Below, one piece after another: positions 24,526 through 35,009 of a stretch of 64,000 nucleotides of DNA (its first letter is position 1; each line of letters begins with the position of its first letter). Origin of the DNA: Seiridium cupressi (Eukaryota > Ascomycota > Sordariomycetes > Amphisphaeriales > Sporocadaceae); NCBI GenBank assembly GCA_036674765.1, contig JARVKI010000021.1, positions 1-64,000 on the forward strand, read 5' to 3'. The translations under genes were made by a program, and so were the position numbers. Below the pieces are notes generated by a model that was given only the letters and a program-made list of their open reading frames with translations, was not told the origin of the DNA and did no database searches.

Positions 24526-25928
24526 TCAAGATCCCTTGAGAAGATCATGAAACTTCACTGAAGACATAGGTCCGTCGCTGGTCTTCTTCTTGCTTGCCTG
24601 TCTATTCCAGCTCCTGTTCACACTCTTGTCATCATCCCACGCAAGATCATCGGATGTAGCAAGTTTCCTTGAGGAACGTGCTTGGGTATCCGTCGCCGAC
24701 TTCTGCGTCACAGAAGTCCTAAGCACAGCGTGAGAGTCGGACGAGGTAATACGCTCATCGTTACGTCGAGAGTTACTCCAATTACCACTCCGAGCTGGCT
24801 CGTCAAAGACCTTAACCGGCCGTTCTACGGATCTCGTTTTAGCACCGCGTTCTGGGCCCGATTGTGAAGTAGACTTGAATAAATCGTGGACCTCGGATCC
24901 TTCAGGGGACCTCTCTGAATTGTCTTCGATGGGTGTGGCTTCAAGAATATTTGTAGCATCACCCGAAATAGATGGTTCGAATTCCACGCTGGGAACTGAG
25001 GACGTCTCGATTCGCGTGGTACTTGGCTCTTCCGCAATCGGCAACGTGGTATCAGGGACTTTTGGGGCTTCCGCATCTATTCGCCTCGGCGATGAAGTGG
25101 TCGATGATTCAGCGACGGCAGCTAAACTTCTCATCACATCAGGCAGCTCGGCCTCGACTCTTCGTCTCCGCTCTCTATGGAAGAAGGCCCTCTGTTTCGT
25201 GACCCCGAGAAGGCTTTCTGCGCCCTCAGCCTCGAAGCCGACGGCGTCTTGTGACAATTGATTCCCTGTCTCCCAATTGCGTAGACCAGGAGACATATGA
25301 CCTGGAGGCAGAGACCTCCGCAGCGCGGTAGAAACGAAAGTATCGGAGCCTTCGTTATCAGGCCAAGGACCATGCAGCGGATTCAGACCAATGGTGCGCT
25401 TGTGGCTATATGCAGCGTTCGCAGGAAACACGTGTAGGGTGAAGATCTTGCTGCGTAGACCTAGGCGACCTCTTCCAATCGTATTGCCTGCCTGCTTCGA
25501 CTCGCCCTGAGACTCTTCGTTCAGTGGCTGAACGTTTACGGGATCGGTAATCGTCGTTCGAAATGCTGCGCCCCACGCCGCTGTCGCAAATGTCGCGGCC
25601 GCGGCGGAGTCTTGTGCGTGGACAATTCGTTTGTAGGGTGAATCGCCCACGAGCGCCTTGGCGCATTCTGGATCGGCAGTCACGGCAATGAAGGATGAAC
25701 TGTCCTAGAGGCACAGGAATTAGCCAGTTGGACAATAACAAGATGTTTCGCCTCTCCAAGTACCTCGAGCTTCTTGAACACTTCGATCTGCCTGTTCTTG
25801 CCGGTCGTGGCCAGGGTTTTCAGGACCGCGCGGCGCTCTGCGAAGGTAGTTGGGGCCGGCGAGCATTTGACGAAGATGGTGCGGGAGCTGAGGGACGACG
25901 GAAGCGTCCTCGCAAAAACCGAAGCCAT
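24526..25928 (-). CDS. Hypothetical protein, possible mitochondrial presequence (447 aa)
   Basis: The two exons are 25928-25764 and 25704-24526; the 59-bp intron (GTACTT..CTCTAG) joins KKLE to DSSSFIAV in frame. I do not recognise the family. The N-terminal half looks folded: an Arg/Ser-rich N-terminus (MASVFARTLPSSLSSRTIFV) that could be a mitochondrial presequence, then an AERRAVLKTL helix and a compact alpha/beta stretch to about residue 215 containing FTLHVFPANAAYSH and GLNPLHGPWP. After that come a basic helix (HRERRRRVEAELPDVMRSL) and a disordered Ser/Thr/Glu-rich C-terminus. Coding nature is supported by the clean intron and the contrast between ordered N-terminus and disordered tail. 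The function is unknown. Confidence 0.75.
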
Positions 25929-27050
25929 TCCTAGCGTGTCGCCTCCCCGTGAATCACGAATCACGAATCAATTGGCACCTCGATTGAAAGTGAAGGGGTT
26001 ACGGAGCTCGACAGCTTTCCCCGAATTTGAATGGCCCACAACGGAACCATCCCGCGTCAGGTCGCGTGCACGGAACCTGGAGATTAATTAGCGTTGGCCA
26101 ATTCAGAACTATTTCGCCAATTCCCTATTTCACCACATTTAAGCTCAGCCTCTATATTATGGGCGAGTAACCTCAATAGAGGATTGTCACCTTGTAGTAC
26201 ATCTATTACATTGTTATTACCAACGAAAGAGAGTAAACTCCCTTTCCTCTCATCCTTCTTCTTTTCTTTTCGGTTTTCTTTATTTTATCTCCGTCGACAG
26301 TCCATGCAAAGGAGGTCTAGATATGGCATAACGTATAATCGCAGTTTATGTAACATAATATATCAGTGACGAGAAAATATTCCCGCAGATATCTGGCTTT
26401 AAACGTGGTCCAAGTGTTGATCATGTGCCAGCTACCCGAACACTCACATCAAGCTGGCCGTGGTGCTTTGGGGGAAGAGCTTCTGAGCTTTGATGTCACT
26501 AGCCTAGTATCTATCTTGATCAAGCCCTTGTCTTGGAGTAAGTTACTGATTTTTGATCTCATCACACCCGCGGGTTTATTTATACCTATGCCGTTGTTCT
26601 AAGAAAGGTCTTCGGTTCAACAACGGGCAGGATAAGATACAAACGGTCGTCTCATGCCAGCACGTACGGTGAAAGGCGCCCACACACATCCTTCTAATGT
26701 TTGATGGATTTAAGTTTTTTTATACTATGGAATATTGTCTTTTCGTGGTCTAAGCTAATAGTTTTTTCTTCATCTTTTTCTTTTCTTCTTCCAAATATAA
26801 TCCTTATAGGGTTTGCCAACGCGATTTTCCCTTACGGCAAATAAGGACATGCTAAGGCCTACTTTAATACCTTAAGGTAAACAAGTGTGATATAAAGACA
26901 AAGATTGTTACACTTTAGATTTGCAGATATTAAGTAGTATCACTTTTTGCCAACTCATACTACAAACCCCCCATATGAGCAAAGCATTTATCTCTTAAAC
27001 AGCGGCTTGAAATTCTATTGATTATAATGTAGCTTAAATCTATACACTCT
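25929..27050. other. AT-rich intergenic region
   Basis: From about 26100 the composition becomes clearly AT-rich with T runs and no coding frame over 91 codons. It could be a degenerated (for example RIP-mutated) repeat, but no transposon protein remnant is visible. The 25929-26090 part is the upstream region of the preceding minus-strand gene. Confidence 0.5.
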
Positions 27051-28286
27051 TCACTTTCCATGAAGCTCTTTAGCTCTCTTGTCCGGATCCTTACCGTTTT
27101 CATAGGCCTTCTGGATTATAGTATCGTATTTGGTTTTGAGCCTTTGAGCCTCCAGGGTGGTCGTGGAGATCCGCTCTTGTAGCAAACCAATCTTTTTCAT
27201 ATGATCACTCTGCTCCTCCGGAGTTGTTATCTTCTCCTTTTTCTCCTCCTCCTCCTTGAGCTTCTCCCGTAGCCTTTGGGCCTTCCCCTCGATCTCGTTC
27301 TTGCGATCCCTCGTCCACTCAAATTGGGCAAACTGCGCCTCTCCGTCAAAGCACAGCCCGTACGAGTCGCAGTAACACGCGTGCTCTCTGGGGCACATGA
27401 CGGCTTCGCCGATAAAGAGAAACTGCCACAAGCTCTCGAAGACACGGCCCGACAGCCCGTCATTGAGCTCCGTGTTCAGGATCCAGTCGTGCATGATTTG
27501 GTACCGCTCAACCGGCACACTCTGGATAGTCTCTCGCGTCACGGCGAATTGCGAGCAGCATGCCCCGCCCATCATGTGTGGCATCGCCACGTCGTCGCCG
27601 AACAGTTCCCGAAACGCGTTCGCGAAGATGGCCTGCTCCGGCATGTCATCGCCGGCATCGAGGCTCTGGGTGTCGATGTGAGCCGGGCACCCTGGGTTCC
27701 ACCTACAGCGCAGATTGGCATATCCAAGGCGCTCGACACGGTCAAGGTTGAAGTGGTTCAGTAGTTCTACCGTGTCGGAGATTAGGGAGTCCCACGTGTG
27801 CCATGCGTATCGATGCGGATGCAGGAAGATGTTGATGTCTGACAGGTTGTGGTAATGTGTGAGGATGTAGGTCAAGTAAGGCATCGCTTCGTGCCCTTTG
27901 TTCTGAGGCGTGTGTAGATCCCCTGATTCTGGATCATCGACTGAGTAAATCCGCAGACGATATTCCGGCTCTGTGAAGCCCTCACGTATCCAACCCACAT
28001 CTTCGTTTTTGGTATGTCCGGTTATTATTGTCTTACTTCCCGGGTACTCGGCAGAACGTACAAAGTCCAATATGGAGACCTCTTTTTCCTGCTTTTGGAT
28101 TTCGTTTGAGCTTGGTGTGGTATCGGGTGCACTGTCACCCTGAACGATGACAGGTCGATAACTTAGTATGGAGAGTGCCCGTAATTCATGCTGCCTCCTT
28201 AAGTGTATGAGAGCGATAAAGGTAATCGTGAGCGCTATTACCAGGAAAGGAAGGTTTGGATGTGCTGCGAATCTTTTGATCAACAT
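27051..28286 (-). CDS. DUF3431-domain type II membrane protein
   Basis: This single exon encodes 411 aa. The start chosen is the ATG at 28286 (MLIKRFAAHPNLPFLVIALT); the open frame reaches about ten codons further upstream without an ATG. A signal-anchor helix at about residues 13-30 predicts a lumenal or extracellular C-terminus. The DUF3431 core covers about 75-310, with the typical NEDVGWI, IYSVDD, NKGHEAMPYLTYI, FLHPHRYAWH and GGACCSQFAVTRE motifs and conserved cysteines (LRCRWNPGC; CPREHACYC). The last 100 residues are a charged Glu/Lys-rich coiled coil. The family is common in filamentous fungi and resembles secretory-pathway glycosyltransferases in layout, but no activity is established. 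It is flanked by gene-poor spacers on both sides. Confidence 0.88.
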   Translation of the reverse strand: MLIKRFAAHPNLPFLVIALTITFIALIHLRRQHELRALSILSYRPVIVQGDSAPDTTPSSNEIQKQEKEVSILDFVRSAEYPGSKTIITGHTKNEDVGWIREGFTEPEYRLRIYSVDDPESGDLHTPQNKGHEAMPYLTYILTHYHNLSDINIFLHPHRYAWHTWDSLISDTVELLNHFNLDRVERLGYANLRCRWNPGCPAHIDTQSLDAGDDMPEQAIFANAFRELFGDDVAMPHMMGGACCSQFAVTRETIQSVPVERYQIMHDWILNTELNDGLSGRVFESLWQFLFIGEAVMCPREHACYCDSYGLCFDGEAQFAQFEWTRDRKNEIEGKAQRLREKLKEEEEKKEKITTPEEQSDHMKKIGLLQERISTTTLEAQRLKTKYDTIIQKAYENGKDPDKRAKELHGK

Positions 28287-30691
28287 ATTGACGAGTCTCT
28301 CTTGTGACAGGCTCAATGCCTGTCAGTCTGCCGCACGTGAATCAAGTAGGCCGGTACTTCGTGCTAAGCCCAAATGAAGGTGTATGCTGAACAAAACGGA
28401 CAGCAATAGCTCACAAGGTACATCTCGATCGACAGTGGACATATGGTGCCAAAGCGTTCAAGATCCAGTATACAGATTGATCATTGGGGACAGCCAGTTA
28501 TGATATAAGTCGGCTAGGTCATGTATCAGTAAGGGAGCCATGGGATTCAACGTGAAATCAGTAGTGACCGCTGCATTCCACGTTGTCTGGTAGAAACGTA
28601 GGAACTCGCGTGAATGTGGCTGACACCATCATTTAATAATACGAACTGGCATCAGTCATCCCTTGCCAAGCGCTTACCATAATAGTCCCAAGGGAACCAG
28701 AATCCCGGGAGCCTCGGATCTCCCAAGGCGCATCAAGTTAGGATGCTAAAAGAAACTGCACGCTTCGTGTATTCTCGGCGACCCCCTTTGGCGCGCCTAC
28801 TCTCCATTCGATTCATTCGCCAAAACGACCGCTTTAGGATGACTTCTGCAATCCAGCGTCAACCCCTCAAGCCATAGGACTCAAAACGAAGATGACAGAT
28901 CGACAGCAATTTTGCAGCACGTGCCTGGCGCCGAATCTTGAAATAGGCAATCTTCGGACATGGTTGCATGTTGGGTGGTTGACAAGGCACGGGTCGCTTG
29001 GGAGGGTGTGTAAGCCGCACCGAGAGATGTTGGTCCGGCTGCGGTTGATGCTGGCCTTGGTTCTACTAACCGATGCTACACTACAAATCTGATAGGCTAC
29101 AGTGAACTTCAAAATGATCTGGTAGAGAATTGATATGAAAGAATGACTTGATAGACAGAATCAGAAGCATTGTTGGTTTGGCCGTTGTCGCCCAATCTGT
29201 CGGCGGCGAAGCGCTTTCACTGCGACTTGTCGCCACAGCCAATCACTTACGGCCATCGCCCCTACTTGGCGCCCAAAATATATCCTTCCAGCAACTGCGA
29301 GGGCCCCTCAGATACCAACACAGTTTCGCCCACGAGTTCTTACATAGATATACGCCCTACGGCAAATAAGGGAACTTTCGAACGAGCATTCAATCCAGGG
29401 GTTAACTGCGGAACCGCGACCAGGTTCCTACGGACATCATCTGCGGCACTCAGCTGATCCTCCCCAGCTCCTGTGCCTTTTACACATTTGGACATCCATT
29501 GGACAGGGAAAAGGTTGCCATCAGGATCGGTTTTCGTGCGGGAAGAAACGAGCAGGATCGTAATGCCTGCAAGACAACGGCAAAGAAACCCCTCGGAAAC
29601 TCGATCCTACGACCCGTATGATCCATTGCTTCAGACAGTAGAAGACGTATTAGGTGCGAAACTATCTTCTACCCTATCTAAGAAACGAGGACCTATTAAA
29701 TAGGTCCGTACCATGAACTGCCTTATTAGGCAGTTTATGGTCTGAACAAAGGTCCTGATAGGCTACAGGCCATCAGGCACCTTTACACAAAGCCTAACCA
29801 GGCAGACTGGAAGGTTCTGACAGCCATCTACAACTCAGACTTTAGACTGTGATTGACGTATCAGCCTTACCACATTAGACCATTAGATTTTGAGGCTCTA
29901 GAATGTCCTCTCGCGTTCATGCAACCCTGTAATTCTGTAACAACGACAGGCCAGGAACCGGCAGCTGGGGCGTCGCCTATGCCATTTGTGGAGAAATGAT
30001 CTTACCTACTTAAATTTAGCTTTTGACTTTGAAATGCTTACATAGATGACATGAAACGATGTATATCGCCGAAGAGCCGGCCGAATCACAATTGGAAGGT
30101 GCCTCTCTTGACGTCAACAGTAAATCTCATGGCTCTGACAGCGGGATTACTTACACACCATCTATGAGTTAAAGATAAGAGCAGGGCGATGAAGGGAGCC
30201 AAAAGCCAGCACCCAGCAGCGAGTTCCTACGTAATTGGTGGACGCACCGGTCGTATCTGCTGTACGAACAAGCATTTGGGCTTATGAGAACTACCAAAGT
30301 CCGAATTGATTGCTCAAATAAAATTAGGATTACACATCGACATGTAATACAGTATGCATCTCTCGTCGACCACGGTCGCTCCCTGCCTAGATGCTGCAAT
30401 GACAAAGGGAACGTTGTTAGGAGGTGAATGTCGGGCGCGAGCGCCTCGCGTGTAGGTTAGGTAGGAACTCCTCTGAAAGCAGAAATCCACACCTCAAATG
30501 AATCCACAAGAAGGGTGGCAGTAGTAACTCCGGGCGCCACCCAGAGGGTATATACGCTTGGAGCTGTGCTCGCTGTCGCACAGCGCAAGTCCGTTGCGCC
30601 TTCTTCGAAGTGCCCAGGGGTATCACAGTTGTCCTAAGTCTCCATTCCAACCAACAGGACGTCCCGTGCTCTACCTGTCGGACATGAGACA
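28287..30691. other. Gene-poor spacer between DUF3431 gene and wetA
   Basis: No supported gene lies in these 2.4 kb. A 77-codon + strand open frame (29473-29703) ends beside a compact group of inverted repeats at 29689-29803. The right end (30030-30691) is the presumed wetA 3' region. Confidence 0.5.
29689..29803. repeat. Cluster of four adjacent inverted repeats
   Basis: Four potential stem-loops lie in 115 bp. Bases 29689-29707 are a perfect 9-bp inverted repeat around one base (GGACCTATT/AATAGGTCC). Bases 29710-29722 and 29729-29741 form a 13-bp stem with a 6-base TTATTA loop and a single G-U type pair. Bases 29748-29763 and 29768-29784 form a longer stem with one bulge on each side. Bases 29792-29803 form a 4-bp GCCT/AGGC hairpin. 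No protein gene explains them. They could be part of a structured RNA or a foldback or MITE-like remnant. Confidence 0.7.
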
Positions 30692-32542
30692 TTAAATGGC
30701 AAACCCCTCCCTGACTAACTTGTCTATATCACCACCGGCAGCTTGTACAGCCTTGACCGCCGCCTCGCTCAACCTCCTGCGCCTATCCGCCGCCTCCTTC
30801 TCGCGTCTGGCCTTCGTCTTGCTGCTTCCACTTGGCGCAACGCCCGTCATCAATAGGTTCTTATCGCCGGGTGTGAAGTTTACGAAATCTATCCCTCCAC
30901 CGCCTCCACCGCCGCCTCCATCCCCGCCCAGAGGGCTACAACTGCCCCCACTGAAGGGGTGAGAACCCGAGTGCGATCCTGGATTCGGTGTCCGTGGTGC
31001 TCGCGACCAAGATCGTTGTTTGCGTACAGAGATGTTAGAGGAACTCATCGCGCGTTGTAGTCTGTGCCCGGATGGAGAGGGCGAGACGGACTGCTCCCGA
31101 TGGATCAGCATGCCTCGGGACGAGGAGTGGTGCAGGCTCGGTTTGCGCGGCGAGGTCATAGAGCCGTGGTGGTGACGGGCCCCGGAGGACGGGGCGCGGG
31201 GCCTCGGACGGCGGTGCTGCTGGTGGTGCTCCGTGTAGTGGCCCCTGTTATGGTGACTATGCTGAGAAGAGCGGGAGCGATGCGTCGGCGTCATGAGCTG
31301 CTCGGGGATGTTGGCCGTCAGTACAGCCGCCTGCGGTTGGCGGGGCTGCGGCATGTGGATCATAAGACCAGAAAGGTCTGAAGTGTATTCGTACGGCAGC
31401 TCGGATTGCAGTTGGCGTATAGCATGGTTGTGGTTAAATGATGCCGCGGCGTTGCGGACGGTCGCGTTGTGTTCAGGCACAGGGTGTGCGTGCGTGCTTG
31501 GAGTCGACGGGTCCTCCCACCAACTCGGACTTTGCAGCGCGTTATCATCGGGCATATATGATGAGGAGCCTGTTGTTGTCCAATGCCGTGAGCTGTCGTC
31601 CCCGATAATGCCTGCTACGGGCCACTCGGCTGAGCTCGTGTTCCGCTGCTTGGGCTGGAGGATCTGCGTTGTGTTTTGAGGGATGGCGGGAACTCCACTG
31701 GGGAAAAATAATTCATCCTTCAAAGCCGGCGTGTTCGTGGGTGTGCTTGGGTTGTGGGTTGTGACCGGAAGAGACATGAAATCCTCAAAAAATGGGTCTT
31801 CCAGATTTCCAGTCACGAACGGCGCCTTACTTGAGTAGGACCCCGAATGCGGGATCTTGCCGGTAAGGGGTGGCGACAGCGGCAGCCCATTGCTGTCGAT
31901 AGGCTCTAGCTTTAGGTCCAAGCGATTTATAGTATAATCATATTGATTCGGGAAATGATGTCTTGGCTCTGGCCCCTTTTTAATCACGTCCATAGCTGCT
32001 GTGGGTATATTTGTGCTAGTTGGTTTTGAGCGGTGCGTTGCTCTGCGGACTGTAGCGTAGACTGAATCTACGAAACGACTTCTCTTCGTCGGGCTCGACT
32101 GTGATAATAGGGGAGGACTCGAGGGTGCCCTGACGGTTTCTCCTGGTGATTTCAGAGAAATACCCTCTAGCCGCAACAGTTCGAAGTCAGATATAGACCC
32201 AGCAGCCCCCAGAACTGGGTCCGCCTGACCTTGAAATATTGGCAATGAATCAACCTGCTCGGCCACTGACGTTTGAGCAGCAAAACTCGTTGCGTCCTCC
32301 GTGAACGGCGGGACGGGAAGAGTGTCTTGGTCATTGGACGAGTTGGTCAGGTCGTCATCAAGTGAGTCGAGGATAGCCGAAGGACTCTGGGGGTCCTTGA
32401 GAAAGTCGTTCGGATCAAAGGTGACATACTCGTCAAAGAAGTTCCCACTTGATGTCATAATGCCGAGCTCCTCATTATCTGGCCAACCTGAGAGCTGCTG
32501 TTGCTCTTTATCCACTTGATAGCCTGCCGTCGTAGACGCCAT
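30692..32542 (-). CDS. wetA: WetA developmental regulator of conidial maturation
   Basis: This single exon encodes 616 aa from the ATG at 32542 (MASTTAGYQ). The diagnostic WetA C-terminus is present: FVNFTPGDKNLLMTGVAPSG is followed by SSKTKARREKEA, a basic helix (DRRRRLSEAAVKAVQAAGGD) and the end DKLVREGFAI. The N-terminus has the family motif FFDEYVTFDPNDFLKDPQSP. The middle is disordered and Ser/Pro/His-rich, and a poly-Gly run precedes the C-terminal domain. By family, WetA acts late in conidiation after BrlA and AbaA, controlling spore-wall maturation, trehalose and dormancy, and binds DNA. Upstream sequence contains repeated AbaA-type hexamers and an in-frame upstream ORF, which fits developmental control. 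Confidence 0.96.
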   Translation of the reverse strand: MASTTAGYQVDKEQQQLSGWPDNEELGIMTSSGNFFDEYVTFDPNDFLKDPQSPSAILDSLDDDLTNSSNDQDTLPVPPFTEDATSFAAQTSVAEQVDSLPIFQGQADPVLGAAGSISDFELLRLEGISLKSPGETVRAPSSPPLLSQSSPTKRSRFVDSVYATVRRATHRSKPTSTNIPTAAMDVIKKGPEPRHHFPNQYDYTINRLDLKLEPIDSNGLPLSPPLTGKIPHSGSYSSKAPFVTGNLEDPFFEDFMSLPVTTHNPSTPTNTPALKDELFFPSGVPAIPQNTTQILQPKQRNTSSAEWPVAGIIGDDSSRHWTTTGSSSYMPDDNALQSPSWWEDPSTPSTHAHPVPEHNATVRNAAASFNHNHAIRQLQSELPYEYTSDLSGLMIHMPQPRQPQAAVLTANIPEQLMTPTHRSRSSQHSHHNRGHYTEHHQQHRRPRPRAPSSGARHHHGSMTSPRKPSLHHSSSRGMLIHREQSVSPSPSGHRLQRAMSSSNISVRKQRSWSRAPRTPNPGSHSGSHPFSGGSCSPLGGDGGGGGGGGGIDFVNFTPGDKNLLMTGVAPSGSSKTKARREKEAADRRRRLSEAAVKAVQAAGGDIDKLVREGFAI

Positions 32543-34058
32543 CACTTATTATGAAGTTGATTAATATCGGCCCTTGAGCTGACGGATTTGGAGGTCGGTT
32601 TTGTAAAATCGTGCAATGGTATTATCCCCAGAAAGGTTGACGATGCCCTTGTATCTACAGAGTGACAGCATCAGTCGACGAATCCAAGGATACTGCCACG
32701 GCAACAGTAGGCATGAAAGAAAGATAAGGCCAAATATGAACTGGGTTGATAAGTCAGCTTGTGTTATGTCTCTGGGCAGTTGCGACAGCGTCATACAAGT
32801 CAAGGAGAAAAGAAGAGGCCCGAATATAGGAATGTTATAGAGAGGCCAGGCAACTGAGAAGGTCTGAAAGGAACTCATTCCTGGCCGTCCTTTTAAGAAA
32901 GACGGGGGTCCTCCGATCTCCCTATCCGCCCAGGCCTGGCCTCGAGGGCCACGCTGCCGAGTATAGCCATGCTGCAAGCCAGGCTGGGCATATTTCGAGA
33001 CACTGCCCTGAGGAGTAACAAAGGTTCCTTTCACGAGATCATTCCCAACAAACGCGAAGAGGAACAATCGTAATGCGGACCCCTAGCGATCGAGGTGCGG
33101 GGGGTCGAGCATGGCTGTTGAAACAAAGAAGAAGAGCTGGAATGGAATGTTGATTAATTAGGACGCTGAGCCATGCCGTCTCTGCACGGACCGATTTGGA
33201 GCTCGACCACGGAACAGCCCGAGCCGACAAGACTTTTAAAGGACTTTGGGTGATAGAATGGTCTTGACGATACGATGAGCTCCTGGGTTCATGAATACGA
33301 GCACAAGCAGGGTGGTCTACGAGGTTCAAATTGGTCGAAGCACGCCACAAGTGTTGGAACAAACACATACTTGAGCTTGATGCCGCAATGAACAGGGGTC
33401 TTGCATCTTTAGCAACTCATAGTTAACCAACTCCCTTTCGGCCAATCTCACAGCTGGGACTGATGGGCAAACAGTGGAACAAAGGACCAAAATGGACAGA
33501 GCCGCGAAGGGTTAAGTTCACATGCTAAACAAAGCGGAGCTTGGCATGGAGTTCAACTATTTCTGTTCATCCTCTCCTGGGCTCTATTGCGGCTTGTCGC
33601 GGGGCCCTCAAATCTCTATATAAGTTTAGGTCGAGCTAGCCAACCCATCTCTTGTTTGGTGCCGCCCTGAATGGAGCCTCACTTCTCCATCTGACACTTT
33701 GCGGTCGCGAGGGTTTTGCTTTGTGCTTTCCCTAAATGCAGTTCCCTTCGGCATTCTGATCCCGAAAAATTTCCTGTGAGCACGAAAGACATGTGCTGGA
33801 TATCTCCTCCTCTTTCCCACGGGCTACACCATAGCTGTATAAGCCAGAAGCCAAAACGCCAAACACAATGCTGTTGACACCGTCTGTCGACGATAGACCT
33901 AATCTCAGAATGCCCAACCAAGAGTCTGATTGACACTGCTCAGTTCTGGGTACTGAGAAGACAAAGAGAAAAGTAAAAAATAAAATGAAAACGCCTGTCC
34001 AGGGGTATATATGTCGCGCCTTCCAAACCACTTATACAATAACCAAACCCAACCAGAA
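32543..34058 (-). promoter_or_regulatory. wetA upstream region with AbaA-type elements and a uORF
   Basis: Eight matches to the AbaA-response hexamer CATTCY occur on either strand: 32829-32834, 32876-32881, 33040-33045, 33139-33144, 33144-33149, 33255-33260, 33752-33757 and 33907-33912. About 1.5 would be expected by chance in this length with even base composition. A + strand TATATAAG lies near 33617; its complement also offers a TATA-like box for the wetA direction. The neighbouring gene at 34059 is transcribed in the same direction and ends here, so the region serves wetA. AbaA control is inferred from known conidiation networks. Confidence 0.55.
32561..32878 (-). other. Upstream ORF immediately before wetA (105 codons)
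   Basis: An ATG-initiated frame of 105 codons ends 18 bases before the wetA ATG and is in the same frame, separated by TAA and then two further in-frame TAA codons. Its product would be hydrophobic (PLLFSLTCMTL; FIFGLIFLSCLLLPW) with no family resemblance. It is listed as a possible uORF in a long wetA leader rather than as a separate gene. If the transcript starts downstream of 32878 it is irrelevant. Confidence 0.3.
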
Positions 34059-35009
34059 TCACACCGGTAGTGGGTTGCCCACATCTTCAGGGGGAGGCGT
34101 GGGCATTTGTGCCGCCTCTGTTGACTTTGGCTTGTCTCTCTTTCTCATCTTGATCTTATTCCGCTTCAAGTTCTTCTGCTTGAAAGCCGCTTCGGCCGAG
34201 GTGCAGAACCTCAGCCCACTAGACCTCCGGATCCCGCCAGGCGCCCCTGCTTGCCGAAGACTGACCATGCTCCGTAGAAGAGCCTCTTCGCGCTTCTCGT
34301 CAAACGCATCGTCGACTTCAATGGGCCCCAGTACGTCCTGAGACCGGTCCACATCCAACATTGATAGGTCTGTATCGTCCTCAACCTTAGAAGCCTGAAT
34401 CGTAGGTACTGTGGACAGAGATGTGGAAACGGGCGCTATCGACGATGATGCCTGTACCTTGCATTGCACTCCATGGGTGATCATATCCTCCACCAGCGCT
34501 TCGCGAACAGCGCGAGGATTAGAAGTATTGTTCGAGAGCTCTGGGTCCAGTCGAAGCTGTGACGGACAAGACGCCGGGGAAGACGTCGGACCAGTTGCGA
34601 CATAGCGTGATCCTGTCGCACTGAGCGCCGCCAGTGGTGCTTCGCATACTTTTTCACTGCGGGTTGGAGCTACTGAAGGCGGATTCTGTCGTGGGGGTGT
34701 TGAGTAGCTTGGCCTGTAGATGGGCACTGGCCATCCAGTCGAGTCCTCGAGTTGGGGTATTGCCCTCACTCTGCCATCGCTTCGGACATAGGGCAATAGG
34801 GTTTGCCGGCTCATCTGCTGGACGAGGGTGTCGATGGTCCCTGAGGCGTTCTGGCCGTCATGGTGGTGGTAGGTGGGCCGTCGAATGGCGGGAGCGGCCT
34901 GTAGGGGGAGCCGGTCTACCGGGGCATCTTTGGGAAACAAATGCGGTTCGAAGTCGGACCTGTCGCCCGATTTCACCTTCTTCTGGTCGAAGGTGAAGTC
35001 CTCGAACAT
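34059..35009 (-). CDS. Hypothetical protein with basic C-terminal motif (316 aa)
   Basis: A single exon with an ATG at 35009 (MFEDFTFDQKKVKSGDRSDF). No known domain is recognised. The first two thirds are disordered and Pro/Ser-rich. The C-terminus (about residues 225-300) looks conserved: an acidic patch (EDDTDLSMLDVDRSQD), an amphipathic segment (DEKREEALLRSMVSLRQ), a GGIRRSSGLRF turn and a strongly basic KNLKRNKIKMRKRDKPK run that may be a nuclear localisation signal. The lack of predicted membrane segments and the basic tail suggest a nuclear or nucleolar protein, but that is inference. It lies upstream of wetA on the same strand, 1.5 kb away. Confidence 0.7.
   Translation of the reverse strand: MFEDFTFDQKKVKSGDRSDFEPHLFPKDAPVDRLPLQAAPAIRRPTYHHHDGQNASGTIDTLVQQMSRQTLLPYVRSDGRVRAIPQLEDSTGWPVPIYRPSYSTPPRQNPPSVAPTRSEKVCEAPLAALSATGSRYVATGPTSSPASCPSQLRLDPELSNNTSNPRAVREALVEDMITHGVQCKVQASSSIAPVSTSLSTVPTIQASKVEDDTDLSMLDVDRSQDVLGPIEVDDAFDEKREEALLRSMVSLRQAGAPGGIRRSSGLRFCTSAEAAFKQKNLKRNKIKMRKRDKPKSTEAAQMPTPPPEDVGNPLPV

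Noticed and set aside
25929..27050. RIP-degraded transposon in AT-rich DNA
   Set aside because: Composition is suggestive, but no terminal repeat, target duplication or transposase remnant could be identified by eye.
27227..27764. Frames on both strands inside the DUF3431 gene
   Set aside because: Shadows of the DUF3431 coding sequence in other frames.
26834..29371. Shared 14-mer TACGGCAAATAAGG at 26834 and 29358, and CTGATAGGCTACAG at 29089 and 29755
   Set aside because: Several 14-base matches are expected by chance in 64 kb, and the flanks do not extend the similarity.
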